Shown: piece by piece, positions 8,049-16,478 of the stretch
How the letters are laid out: each line of letters begins with the position of its first letter
Numbering within the stretch: position 1 is the first letter of the stretch
Assembly (NCBI GenBank): GCA_002706045.1
Contig: PAJL01000062.1
Coordinates: 2,279 to 49,835 of the forward strand
Source of the DNA: Flavobacteriaceae bacterium
Lineage (GTDB): Bacteria; Bacteroidota; Bacteroidia; Flavobacteriales; Flavobacteriaceae
Length of the DNA: 47,557 bases
Direction: 5' to 3'
Made by a program: the position numbers and the translations under genes
The notes under the pieces: model-generated
Seen by the model: only the letters and a program-made list of their open reading frames with translations
Databases searched by the model: none
What the model was told of the DNA's origin: nothing

Positions 8049-8756
8049 TTACCCTACAATTTTCATCAAATCTTCCCTATAATTTCTACCAACAGGAATT
8101 TTTGTTTGCCCTATTCGTATTTGATGCGTTTCAATAATTTCCATGTGATTTTTAGACACCACATAAGATTTGTGAACCCTAATAAACTCTTCGGGACTTA
8201 AAATTTCAAACACATCTTTCATATTTTGTCTGGATAGAATTTTTTTATCCTTGGTGTGAAAAGTGAGATAGTTGCCATCCTTTTCTAAATACAGAATATC
8301 ATCTACTTGGATTTTATAGAGCTGTGGACCACTTTTAATATAGATGGTTTTGTCAGTTTCAGTATTTGGTGTTAGACTATCCTTTTTGGTTTCCGAAGAA
8401 ATTAAATTTTTGGCTTTGGTAACCGCTTTTAAGAAGCGTTTAAAATCTATGGGCTTCAGCAAATAATCTGCTGTGTTATAGTCGTAACTTTCCAGAGCAT
8501 ATTCAGAATATGCAGTTGTAAAAATAATTTTCGGCTTTTGCTCAAGTACATTTAAAAACTCTATACCATTTAATTTGGGCATATTAATGTCCAAAAAAAT
8601 CAAATCGATTTTCTCGTTTTGTAGGTAATCGATAGCCTTTACTGGATCTCTAAAAGTTGCTTCAACTTCAACAATATCAGTATCATTGGCATAGCGTTGT
8701 AGCACCTCGATAGCCTTTGGTTCATCATCAATTATTATGGTTTTTATACTACGCAT
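8049..8756 (-). CDS. LytTR-family response regulator
   Basis: A 235-residue two-component regulator. The receiver domain (1-120) has the acidic pair D10/D11, phosphoacceptor D56 in Phe-Leu-Asp-Ile-Asn-Met-Pro, T80/T81 and K101. A LytTR DNA-binding domain fills about 135-232, ending with the typical Phe-Ile-Arg-Val-His-Lys-Ser-Tyr and Ile-Pro-Val-Gly-Arg block. LytTR regulators bind short direct repeats, and matching half-sites occur in the intergenic region beyond the kinase gene (9829-10005). It overlaps the kinase gene by eight bases. It is encoded opposite to the pump genes it probably controls. Confidence 0.93.
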   Translation of the reverse strand: MRSIKTIIIDDEPKAIEVLQRYANDTDIVEVEATFRDPVKAIDYLQNEKIDLIFLDINMPKLNGIEFLNVLEQKPKIIFTTAYSEYALESYDYNTADYLLKPIDFKRFLKAVTKAKNLISSETKKDSLTPNTETDKTIYIKSGPQLYKIQVDDILYLEKDGNYLTFHTKDKKILSRQNMKDVFEILSPEEFIRVHKSYVVSKNHMEIIETHQIRIGQTKIPVGRNYREDLMKIVG

Positions 8757-9819
8757 TAGTTTTAATGTTCAGTTCAACAGTAAACCTGTCTTCTTTTTTT
8801 GATATTTCCAATTTGTGTTGGTTTGGATAGATGAGTTCCAGACGTCTCTTAACATTTTCCAACCCTATTCCAGAGGCACTTTCAGATACGCCAGAATGCT
8901 CAAATATTTTATTCTTTACACGGAAATAAATATTGCCGTCCGTAACATCCAAGAGCATTTTAATAATAGAGCTCTCATCCATACTAAATCCGTGCTTAAA
9001 GGCATTTTCCACAAAGGGCAACAAAATCATTGGTGCAATCTTTATTTGCTCTGGATTCCCTTTTTTATCAAAATTTATGATGAAATCTTCTTCGTCATAA
9101 CGTAATTTCTGTATTTCAATAAAACTCTCAATATAATCAATCTCTTTTTTTAAGGACACAAAGGAAGCGTTGCTTTCATACAACATATAACGCATTAGGT
9201 TGGACAATTCGTTTATTCCGGTTGAAAGTTCTGGAACATCGTGCTTTTGAGCAATTGAAAACAAGTTGTTTAATGTATTGAACAGAAAGTGTGGGTTAAT
9301 TTGTGCCTTTAAAAAATTTAATTCCGTGGACAGTTTTTCTTGAGTAATCTCATTTCTCAGCTTTTCATTTTTGAACCATTCAAAAGTGAACGCATAGGCA
9401 ATAGAAAGTGCTGTGTAAAAAATAAACAAGGCTATATGTAACCCTAAACTGGGAAATGAAAAAAGACCATCTTCAATAGATAAGGTATAGTTTAAATAAC
9501 GGTTATAAATAATGGACAATGCCATACCCAAAATTAGGATAGCAATTAACTTAAGTAAATAGTTAAAAAATTTACGCGATTTGAAATAAGATGGCAATAG
9601 AACAAGTACATTGGTATAAAAAACCAAGGCACTTAGACTAATGGTTACGATGGTTGCCCAAACAAAATTATCATCATAAGTGATTACTGTTGTTTGTTCA
9701 GTTGAATTGGATTCGGCAAACACTTCTAAAGTAGCAACACCAAATACTTTGGATACAATATAGATTCCTAGCACCCAAAAAAGTAAATGAAGTATTACAA
9801 TGGAAACTTTTCTTAACAT
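8749..9819 (-). CDS. LytS/YehU-type sensor histidine kinase
   Basis: A 356-residue membrane kinase. Four hydrophobic segments lie at about 5-27, 52-76, 84-106 and 122-146. The His_kinase domain carries the phosphorylated H177 in the Asn-Pro-His-Phe-Leu-Phe-Asn motif. An HATPase domain with the N-box Phe-Val-Glu-Asn-Ala-Phe-Lys-His and the G-box Gly-Ile-Gly-Leu-Glu-Asn-Val-Lys-Arg-Arg-Leu follows. The small extracytoplasmic loop (residues 30-50) suggests sensing within the membrane. The gene is translationally coupled to its LytTR partner. A candidate -7 element TAATTTTG lies 21 bases upstream of the start on this strand. Confidence 0.92.
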   Translation of the reverse strand: MLRKVSIVILHLLFWVLGIYIVSKVFGVATLEVFAESNSTEQTTVITYDDNFVWATIVTISLSALVFYTNVLVLLPSYFKSRKFFNYLLKLIAILILGMALSIIYNRYLNYTLSIEDGLFSFPSLGLHIALFIFYTALSIAYAFTFEWFKNEKLRNEITQEKLSTELNFLKAQINPHFLFNTLNNLFSIAQKHDVPELSTGINELSNLMRYMLYESNASFVSLKKEIDYIESFIEIQKLRYDEEDFIINFDKKGNPEQIKIAPMILLPFVENAFKHGFSMDESSIIKMLLDVTDGNIYFRVKNKIFEHSGVSESASGIGLENVKRRLELIYPNQHKLEISKKEDRFTVELNIKTNA

Positions 9820-9828
9820 ATAAGTATA

Positions 9829-10005
9829 ACAGTTTGTTACAAAATTAACAATTAAACCCTAATAAGACTTCCACAGCATTATAAACAACATCAAAAAGAC
9901 CGTAAACAACGTGTTTTAGAAATTCCAATCGTAATAACAAAAAGCTGCTCTTTAAGCTACCCTACAAGTACTACGTAACAAACTTTTCGTGTATTTACAA
10001 ACTGT
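9829..10005. promoter_or_regulatory. LytTR-type half-sites between the kinase and the cargo operon
   Basis: Three 9-mers fit the published LytTR consensus [TA][AC][CA]GTTN[AG][TG]. They are ACAGTTTGT at 9829-9837 on plus, AAAGTTTGT at 9978-9986 on minus, and ACAGTTTGT at 9997-10005 on minus. The last two are direct repeats with starts 19 bases apart, near the usual pair spacing, and lie 50-75 bases before the start at 10054. The single copy lies by the kinase promoter. Within the same region AGTTTGTTAC (9831-9840) and GTAACAAACT (9975-9984) are exact inverted copies. Confidence 0.55.
9840..9847 (-). promoter_or_regulatory. Candidate -7 element of the two-component operon
   Basis: On the minus strand TAATTTTG matches the Bacteroidota consensus TAnnTTTG and lies about 20 bases before the kinase start at 9819. 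It touches a LytTR half-site, so autoregulation is possible. No convincing -33 element is seen. Confidence 0.4.
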
Positions 10006-10053
10006 ACTTAATCTTGCTTTAAATAAATCTTGAACCTGTTAAATTATAAAACA

Positions 10054-10452
10054 ATGAAAAACATTTTAATGCTATTTATGGCTCTTGCTTTGACATCAAC
10101 AACTGTTATTGCACAAGCTTCTGAAGAAATTATGAAGCAAAGGGCTAGTGAAATGCATAGCCTCATAAAAGTTGATGATGCTGATAAACACAAGGAATTT
10201 ATACTTAAAAACTACAGTAAAAAACTGTTAGAGAAATATGAAATGGAACGCCATACCGGAATGTTCAAAATGATAAATAAGGACTTTAGAGATAGCAAAA
10301 TAGTATCAATGAAGCCCAATGTAAAGGAAAACAAATTATTAATGCTTATTGAAAGAATCAGCGATAAACATCAAGTCACCTTCGATATTTCTTATGACCC
10401 AAAAGACAATTATAAAATTAATGGTATGGGTATCGAAGCAGGTGAAATGTAG
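10054..10452 (+). CDS. Small exported protein, unknown
   Basis: A 132-residue protein with a clear signal peptide (about residues 1-20, ending Val-Ile-Ala-Gln-Ala). The mature part is about 110 residues, rich in Lys, Glu and Met, and predicted mixed alpha/beta. I took the ATG at 10054, which begins directly with the signal peptide; an in-frame TTG at 10030 adds eight residues before it. It is the first gene after the LytTR half-sites and so the likeliest direct target of the two-component system. The serine hydrolase follows 41 bases later. It may be a stress-induced periplasmic protein, but no family is recognised. Confidence 0.65.
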   Translation: MKNILMLFMALALTSTTVIAQASEEIMKQRASEMHSLIKVDDADKHKEFILKNYSKKLLEKYEMERHTGMFKMINKDFRDSKIVSMKPNVKENKLLMLIERISDKHQVTFDISYDPKDNYKINGMGIEAGEM

Positions 10453-10493
10453 GTTAAGTCAGTTTTATATAAATCTAATTAATAAATTTTATT

Positions 10494-12185
10494 ATGAAAA
10501 TTACAGTTACAATATTTCTTTTTACAATGATTTCCTTTCTCGGTTATGGACAACAAGACATAGGAAAATCAATAGATGAATATCTTAAAAGAACCGAACC
10601 TCTAGGGTTTTCAGGAGCAATTATAGTCTCTAAAGATGGTAAAACGATATTGAATGAGGGTTACGGTTATGCCAATAGAGATAATAAGAAAAAAAATGCT
10701 TCAACTTCAGTTTTTTCTACAGGTTCCGTGTCCAAACAATTTACAGCTGCCGCCATTATGAAGCTAGAAATGATGGGAAAGTTAACAACAGATGATAAAA
10801 TTTCAGATTACTTTGAGAATGTACCTAAAGACAAATCAGAAATTAAAATTCACAATTTACTTACCCATACGTCTGGTTTAACTGGTGCACTAGCGGATGA
10901 TTTTGATAGAATATCAAAAGAAGAATATTTGAAACAAGCCTTAAATTCCAAATTGGAATTCAATCCAGGAGACAACTTCAATTATTCCAATGTTGGTTAC
11001 TCGCTACTTGCAATGATTATAGAAAAACAAAGCGGTATCAGTTATGAAGAATTTCTCAATAAATATCTTTTCACACCTTCGGGAATGACCCAAACAGGAT
11101 ACAATATACCAAATTGGAAGGAAACTAATTTTGTTGAGAATTATAAGGGCAATAAAAACACGGGTTCAACAAAACTCTTTACAAACCCGACATGGCATTT
11201 AATAGGTAATGGAGGTTTACTATCCACAACAACCGATATGATGAAGTGGGTTAGAGCATTGAAAACCGAGAAAATCCTATCTAACAAAGTAAAAGAGAAA
11301 ATGTTTACACCATATAGAAATGATTATGGTTATGGCTGGGGTGTGTTGGATGATGGAGCATTAAGGCAACATAATGGTGGCAGTTCATTGGGTCTTGGAG
11401 CAGAGTTAAGATGGTTTGTAGAAGACGATGTGATAATCATGATTTTTACCAATGCCACAATTAATGGCAACTTAGGATTTTCAGTAGTGCGAGAAGATTT
11501 AGAAGCATTGGCAATGGGAGATGAAATTTCTCTTCCACCAAAATTTAGTATAAAAGAGACCAATACAAAACCCTTATTAGGAACATACCAATTAGCATCT
11601 GGACAACAATTTAAAATACAGGAAAGGTCAGGATCAACATTATTGTTAATTGACAATCAAGAGTTGTTAGACTTAATTTCTGACCCAAAAAACTATAGCC
11701 CAAATAGTCCATCAGTAACATTAAATAAAAAATTTGATGATGCTTTTAAATTAGCTTTCGAGAAAGATGATTACAGTAAATTCTCATTTACTGGTGCTTC
11801 TAAGGTATTAGAAGAAGAGATTAAAAATGAAATTAAAATGGAGGGGCTCAAAGATCCTCATTACAGAGTTGTAAAATCAATTTTATCCAAAAACAATAAA
11901 AACGCTTATATAACCCAAGTAGCCTTGAGCGAAGACCCTAGTTTTAATAATGAAAGTATGTTGCTGAGTATAGTAACCGAGAATTCAAAATATGCTGGAT
12001 TAGGCGTGGATTTTGGATTTGTTGGTCCTTTAGAACTTTCACTCTATCCAATAGGTAAAGATAAATTTCAGGCATACAGTCTCAGTAATAAAATGGGAGC
12101 AATTCTTGAAATAAAGGGACATAACAATATTTACGATTTTATAGTTGACGGTGTTAAAGTATCTAACATCAAAAAAATCAAATAA
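10494..12185 (+). CDS. Exported serine hydrolase (class C beta-lactamase/PBP-like)
   Basis: A 563-residue exported protein with a signal peptide (1-20). The beta-lactamase/transpeptidase-like domain (about 25-345) has the nucleophile motif S78-Val-Ser-K81, Y164-Ser-N166 as the YxN motif, and a His-Asn-Gly-Gly-Ser motif near residue 290 in place of KTG. This is the pattern of Bacteroidota beta-lactamase-family serine hydrolases, whose substrates range from D-amino peptides to esters. The C-terminal 200 residues are an additional domain of unknown role with predicted beta structure. This gene is not proof of beta-lactam resistance. It sits between a LytTR-controlled promoter region and the ABC permease. 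Confidence 0.85.
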   Translation: MKITVTIFLFTMISFLGYGQQDIGKSIDEYLKRTEPLGFSGAIIVSKDGKTILNEGYGYANRDNKKKNASTSVFSTGSVSKQFTAAAIMKLEMMGKLTTDDKISDYFENVPKDKSEIKIHNLLTHTSGLTGALADDFDRISKEEYLKQALNSKLEFNPGDNFNYSNVGYSLLAMIIEKQSGISYEEFLNKYLFTPSGMTQTGYNIPNWKETNFVENYKGNKNTGSTKLFTNPTWHLIGNGGLLSTTTDMMKWVRALKTEKILSNKVKEKMFTPYRNDYGYGWGVLDDGALRQHNGGSSLGLGAELRWFVEDDVIIMIFTNATINGNLGFSVVREDLEALAMGDEISLPPKFSIKETNTKPLLGTYQLASGQQFKIQERSGSTLLLIDNQELLDLISDPKNYSPNSPSVTLNKKFDDAFKLAFEKDDYSKFSFTGASKVLEEEIKNEIKMEGLKDPHYRVVKSILSKNNKNAYITQVALSEDPSFNNESMLLSIVTENSKYAGLGVDFGFVGPLELSLYPIGKDKFQAYSLSNKMGAILEIKGHNNIYDFIVDGVKVSNIKKIK

Positions 12186-12205
12186 GTTTTCTCAATTAAG
12201 GAATT

Positions 12206-14647
12206 ATGTTTAAAAACTATTTCAAAACTGCCCTTAGAAACTTACGGAAAGACAGGCTAAATACCGCAACCAATTTAATAGGATTGGCCATAGGTATTGC
12301 CTGTTGTATTTTGATTCTGATTTTCGTGAACAATGAATTGTCCTTTGATCAGTTCCATAAAAATTCAGACCGCATCTATCGTGCTTGGGTAAAAGAGAAC
12401 TACAAATCTGGACAGCAATTTTTTAACACCGTAACACCTTATCCGTTAGGTTCGGCTTTAGAAAATGAAATTCCGGAGATACAAAGCGTTGTGCAAATAT
12501 CATTGTTTAATTGGCAAGTCGTTTCCGACAGCAAGAAAAACCCAACGACTGTACACATGGTCGGCAAAGATTTCTTTGATGTATTTAGTTTTAAAACCAT
12601 ATCCGGAAACACCTCAAAAGTATTTGATGACGTTAAAAACATTGTCCTTACTGAAGAAATGGCGTTGAGACACTTTGGAAGTACTGATGTAATAGGAAAA
12701 GATGTCGTTTTTGATTTAGATAATGAAGAAAATATATTTTCGGTAAAAGCAGTAGTTGAAAACCCACCGACCAATTCAAGTATCAGATTTAATATGCTTA
12801 TCTCTGACCTCAATAAAACTACACTTTTAGGTGGTATAGAGTTGGAAAATTGGTTTAACATCAACCCAGAAACCTATGTGTTATTAAAAGAAGAAAGCTC
12901 TTTGGCTAATACAGAGCCAAAGTTAAAGGTGATTTCTAAAAAATATGTCGGTATGCCTGAAGGCGATACCTATACCATAGGATTACAACCATTAACAGAT
13001 ATACATCTAAATCCAGATTATCCAATAGGCATCGCACCTGTAACAGACCCAAAATATGCTTACATTCTTGGTGGTATCGCACTTCTTATCCTGGCATTGG
13101 CTTGTATAAACTTTATAATGCTTTCAATCAGTAAATCAGTAGGTAGAGCTAAAGAAGTTGGCGTGAGGAAATCCATCGGTGCTTTGAAGTCTCAAATTGT
13201 TCAACAATTTTTAAGTGAAGCTATCCTTACGGTTTTCTTGGCACTCATCATAGGATTGGTTTTGGCAAGGATTTTTCTTCCTTACTTCAACGATTTGGCA
13301 AACAAAGAACTTTCCATGTCGTTTACGCCTTTCTTAATAGGTGTTGCCCTTTCTATGGTCGTAATCATAGGCATCGTAGCCGGTTCTTATCCAGCTTTGG
13401 TGGTTTCAAACTTTAGAGCTGCAAGTATATTGAAAGGTGGAAATACGGGAGTAAGCAGTAAAAACAACTTAAGAAAAATCCTGATAGGTTTTCAGTTTGT
13501 CCTTTCTATTGGTTTAATAGCCAGTACGTTCATTATGACCAAGCAATTGAATTTCATTAAAAACAAAAATTTAGGTTTTGATAAGGAACAATTGGTTAGT
13601 GTCCAATTACAAGTTCCTGAAGGAAGAATGACAAGTACCATTAATAAGGGAATGGAAACATCAAAACTTTTTAAGGATAAACTAAACGGGCTACCCGAAA
13701 TTAAAAATGTAGCTGCAAGCTCACATACATTTTCCCCAGGCGGTTGGACGGAAATAGGTTTTACAGACTTAGATGGAAAGTACAACGAGTTTAATTTGAA
13801 CATTGTTTCGTCCGAATATCTTTCCACAATGGATATGAAACTGGTTTCGGGAAGGGATTTCCAAGAAGGAAATGCTTCTGACCAAAGAAGAGCAGTCATA
13901 GTAAATGAAGCGTTTGCCAAAAAGTACAATATTCAAAATTTAAAAGGAACTAAAATTTCAGACTCAAATTTTGGAGACCATGAAATCATTGGTATCGTAA
14001 AAGATTTTAATTACACCTCGCTACATGGCGAAATAGAACCTTTAGTACTATCACTTAACCCTTCTTTGTTTTTTGTAGGTAATGTGGATATTAATATTTA
14101 TTCAAGTCCTACACCAAAGCTCTTGGTAAGATTAAAACCCAATGCAGTTCAAGATGGCATATCAGAAATTAAACAAGTCTGGACTGAAATTTCAGGCGAT
14201 AGCCCATTTGATTATCAATTTATAGACCAACAATTGGATGCTTTATATGAGCAGGAACAAAACTTAGGAACCATCGTGGGCATTACTTCACTATTTGCCA
14301 TTTTGGTTGGTGGCTTAGGGTTATTTGCATTGGCTTCACTTAATATCCAAAATAGAATGAAGGAATTGAGTATTCGTAAAATTTTAGGAGCATCAAACGG
14401 CACGACCCTTTTCCTAATTGCCAAGGAATATATCATTATGATAGTTATAACGCTTTTAATTGCATCGCCAATCACATGGTTCATTATGTCCGATTGGTTG
14501 TCAACATTCACTTATAGAATTGATATTACTGTTATAGTATTCCTATTGGCTGGAATTGTCGCTACTGTAACAGCAGTATTATCCATTAGTTACCATTCTT
14601 ACCGAGCCATAAAAACCGAGCCAATAGAATATTTGAGATACGAATAG
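12206..14647 (+). CDS. FtsX/MacB-type ABC transporter permease
   Basis: An 813-residue permease of the large Bacteroidota type with two MacB-like periplasmic domains and two FtsX blocks. It begins with the typical Phe-Lys-Asn-Tyr-Phe-Lys-Thr-Ala-Leu-Arg-Asn-Leu, then a first transmembrane helix at about 21-41. Three helices lie around 285-400 with the conserved Arg-Ala-Lys-Glu-Val-Gly-Val-Arg-Lys coupling motif, a further helix near 430, and the final three near 690-800 with a second motif Met-Lys-Glu-Leu-Ser-Ile-Arg-Lys. It has no ATPase domain of its own, so the ATPase at 5997 is the natural partner, giving a MacAB-TolC-like exporter. The gene is separated from those partners by the two-component pair and a hydrolase. 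Confidence 0.9.
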   Translation: MFKNYFKTALRNLRKDRLNTATNLIGLAIGIACCILILIFVNNELSFDQFHKNSDRIYRAWVKENYKSGQQFFNTVTPYPLGSALENEIPEIQSVVQISLFNWQVVSDSKKNPTTVHMVGKDFFDVFSFKTISGNTSKVFDDVKNIVLTEEMALRHFGSTDVIGKDVVFDLDNEENIFSVKAVVENPPTNSSIRFNMLISDLNKTTLLGGIELENWFNINPETYVLLKEESSLANTEPKLKVISKKYVGMPEGDTYTIGLQPLTDIHLNPDYPIGIAPVTDPKYAYILGGIALLILALACINFIMLSISKSVGRAKEVGVRKSIGALKSQIVQQFLSEAILTVFLALIIGLVLARIFLPYFNDLANKELSMSFTPFLIGVALSMVVIIGIVAGSYPALVVSNFRAASILKGGNTGVSSKNNLRKILIGFQFVLSIGLIASTFIMTKQLNFIKNKNLGFDKEQLVSVQLQVPEGRMTSTINKGMETSKLFKDKLNGLPEIKNVAASSHTFSPGGWTEIGFTDLDGKYNEFNLNIVSSEYLSTMDMKLVSGRDFQEGNASDQRRAVIVNEAFAKKYNIQNLKGTKISDSNFGDHEIIGIVKDFNYTSLHGEIEPLVLSLNPSLFFVGNVDINIYSSPTPKLLVRLKPNAVQDGISEIKQVWTEISGDSPFDYQFIDQQLDALYEQEQNLGTIVGITSLFAILVGGLGLFALASLNIQNRMKELSIRKILGASNGTTLFLIAKEYIIMIVITLLIASPITWFIMSDWLSTFTYRIDITVIVFLLAGIVATVTAVLSISYHSYRAIKTEPIEYLRYE

Positions 14648-14771
14648 AGAAAAGCCAAATAACAAATTTGAGCTATTGATAGCAAATCAAATGTGTTTTA
14701 TAACATCAATTTTTATAAAAACAAATACTAACATTTCTTTATAGAATAAAGAACCATTAAATGAAACAAAA

Positions 14772-16214
14772 ATGAAAAAAATATTATTTGCCATACTATT
14801 TACAACAATATTGTTCAACTGCAAGAACAATAAAAAAGACAATCAGACAGCTCATGCATCAGATGAGGCAACAGGGCTTCCGGAATCATTTGAAGCCAAG
14901 GTCGATGCCCTTGTAAAGCAGTATCAGGATTTAGAAATATTTTCAGGTATTGTTTTAGTAGCAGAAAAAGGAAACCCTGTTTATCATAAAGCGTTTGGTC
15001 TTGCAGATAGAGAAGAAAACAGACCTAATGAACTAACTACACTCTTTGATATTGGGTCAATGAACAAAACATTTACCTCTATTATAATTAAACAGTTAAT
15101 AGCTGAAGGGAAATTAAACTACGATAGCAAGTTAACTTCTTTTATACAGGGTTTTGAAGACCCTAACGTCAATAAGGTCGATATTGACCATCTATTGAAC
15201 CATGAGTCTGGTTTTGGCGATTACCATAGAGACGGTTATTTTGATTTGCCAAAGTCCGAAAAAACCATTTCGGCAATAACAGATCGAGCGAAAGAAGATG
15301 AATTGTTCTTTGAACCTGGAGAAGAAAACGAATATTCCAACACAGGATATATTTTATTGGGTGCTGTAATAGAAAAAGTTACTGGTAAAAGCTATTTTGA
15401 CAACGTAAAAGAGCGAATAATTGAGCCCTTAAATTTAGAGAACACCTATGTTGAAAATCTTGATAGATTTGAGAATCAAAGGGCAATAGGCTACTTATAC
15501 TCACCTCTTGGAGTTTTAGAAGAAAACGATAACATGCAGGATATACCCAATCCAGATGGTGGCTTCTTATCCACCACCGAAGATGTGATGAAATTCTACC
15601 GTTCGTATTACTATGACGACGTTTTGCTAACTGAAGATATTAAATCTGAAGATTCCTATTTTCAACAAATTAGAGAGCTTCCAAAAGGTAAAGCACCTTT
15701 GTCTGCTGGAGGGTTTGAGGGTTTCAATACAGCGATGTACCATGTGTTAAGTGATGATAGATCAATAATTGTATTTGCCAATATGGATGAACCCATTGCC
15801 GAAAAATTAGCTCTGGGTATTTTAATGATAACTAGAGGTCAAGAACCAGATCAGCCAAAATTGCCGGCAATTCAAAACGTAAATAAGGCCTTTAAAGAAA
15901 AGGGTACAGAATATATTGAAAACAATTTTGATGAACTCACGACTAATTTTCATCCCGAAGACCCAAAAGACATTATACTTAATGATTTAGGTTATGCCTA
16001 TATTTTTGGAGCAAATGATATTGATAGTGCCATAAAACTATTTGAACTCAATACTAAACTCTTTCCAGATATTGCAAATACATGGGACAGTCTTGGAGAA
16101 GCATATTATAAAAAAGGAGACAAGAAAAATGCTTTAAAGAATTATAAAAAGGCTTTGGAAATTCGACCGGATTTGCCCTCTGCAAAAGAAATGGTAGAGA
16201 AAATCAAAATTTAA
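14772..16214 (+). CDS. Serine hydrolase with C-terminal TPR repeats, probable lipoprotein
   Basis: A 480-residue protein. The N-terminal hydrophobic segment ends in Leu-Phe-Asn-Cys (C17), a plausible lipoprotein signal. The beta-lactamase-like domain has S96-Met-Asn-K99 and Y188-Ser-N190. The third motif, normally His-x-Gly-Gly, reads Ala-Gly-Gly-Phe, so the histidine is missing, which could change or lower activity. The C-terminal about 75 residues form two TPR repeats (Asp-Ser-Leu-Gly-Glu-Ala-Tyr-Tyr-Lys-Lys-Gly-Asp then Ala-Leu-Lys-Asn-Tyr). Related hydrolases are at 10494 and 22980. It has its own 124-base leader and a terminator-like hairpin downstream. Confidence 0.83.
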   Translation: MKKILFAILFTTILFNCKNNKKDNQTAHASDEATGLPESFEAKVDALVKQYQDLEIFSGIVLVAEKGNPVYHKAFGLADREENRPNELTTLFDIGSMNKTFTSIIIKQLIAEGKLNYDSKLTSFIQGFEDPNVNKVDIDHLLNHESGFGDYHRDGYFDLPKSEKTISAITDRAKEDELFFEPGEENEYSNTGYILLGAVIEKVTGKSYFDNVKERIIEPLNLENTYVENLDRFENQRAIGYLYSPLGVLEENDNMQDIPNPDGGFLSTTEDVMKFYRSYYYDDVLLTEDIKSEDSYFQQIRELPKGKAPLSAGGFEGFNTAMYHVLSDDRSIIVFANMDEPIAEKLALGILMITRGQEPDQPKLPAIQNVNKAFKEKGTEYIENNFDELTTNFHPEDPKDIILNDLGYAYIFGANDIDSAIKLFELNTKLFPDIANTWDSLGEAYYKKGDKKNALKNYKKALEIRPDLPSAKEMVEKIKI

Positions 16215-16478
16215 TATCGCAATAAAAATGGCACATACAAAAAAGGATAAGATTAGATTTTATATCAAGTTTACATTGGTTTGTGTGTTCGCCCTTGTTC
16301 TATCAATTATTTTGATGTTTGTGATTGATATAATGTTGTTTTATCTAAGAAATTGATTCAAAATAGATTTTAGTGTTTTTTCATTGTAGATGGTTGAAAA
16401 GGGGCATTGATTGTTTTTTCATTTGATGGTTAATGTTTTAGTGTAATCAAGTGCCTCTTTTTTTGTTTATAAAAGCAA
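16215..16478 (+). terminator. Terminator-bearing gap with possible broken small ORF
   Basis: A long imperfect hairpin closes the previous transcript. GGGGCATTGATT (16401-16412) pairs with AATCAA-G-TGCCTC (16445-16457) with one G-U pair and one bulged G, followed by seven Ts (16458-16464). Upstream, an ATG at 16229 opens a basic 10-residue start, while a hydrophobic stretch ending at the TGA at 16354-16356 lies in another frame. This could be a frameshifted small membrane protein, but the evidence is thin. Confidence 0.55.

Noticed and set aside
8815-9105. Plus-strand open frame inside the histidine kinase gene
   Set aside because: It is the complement of a complete kinase with all motifs and has no family likeness.
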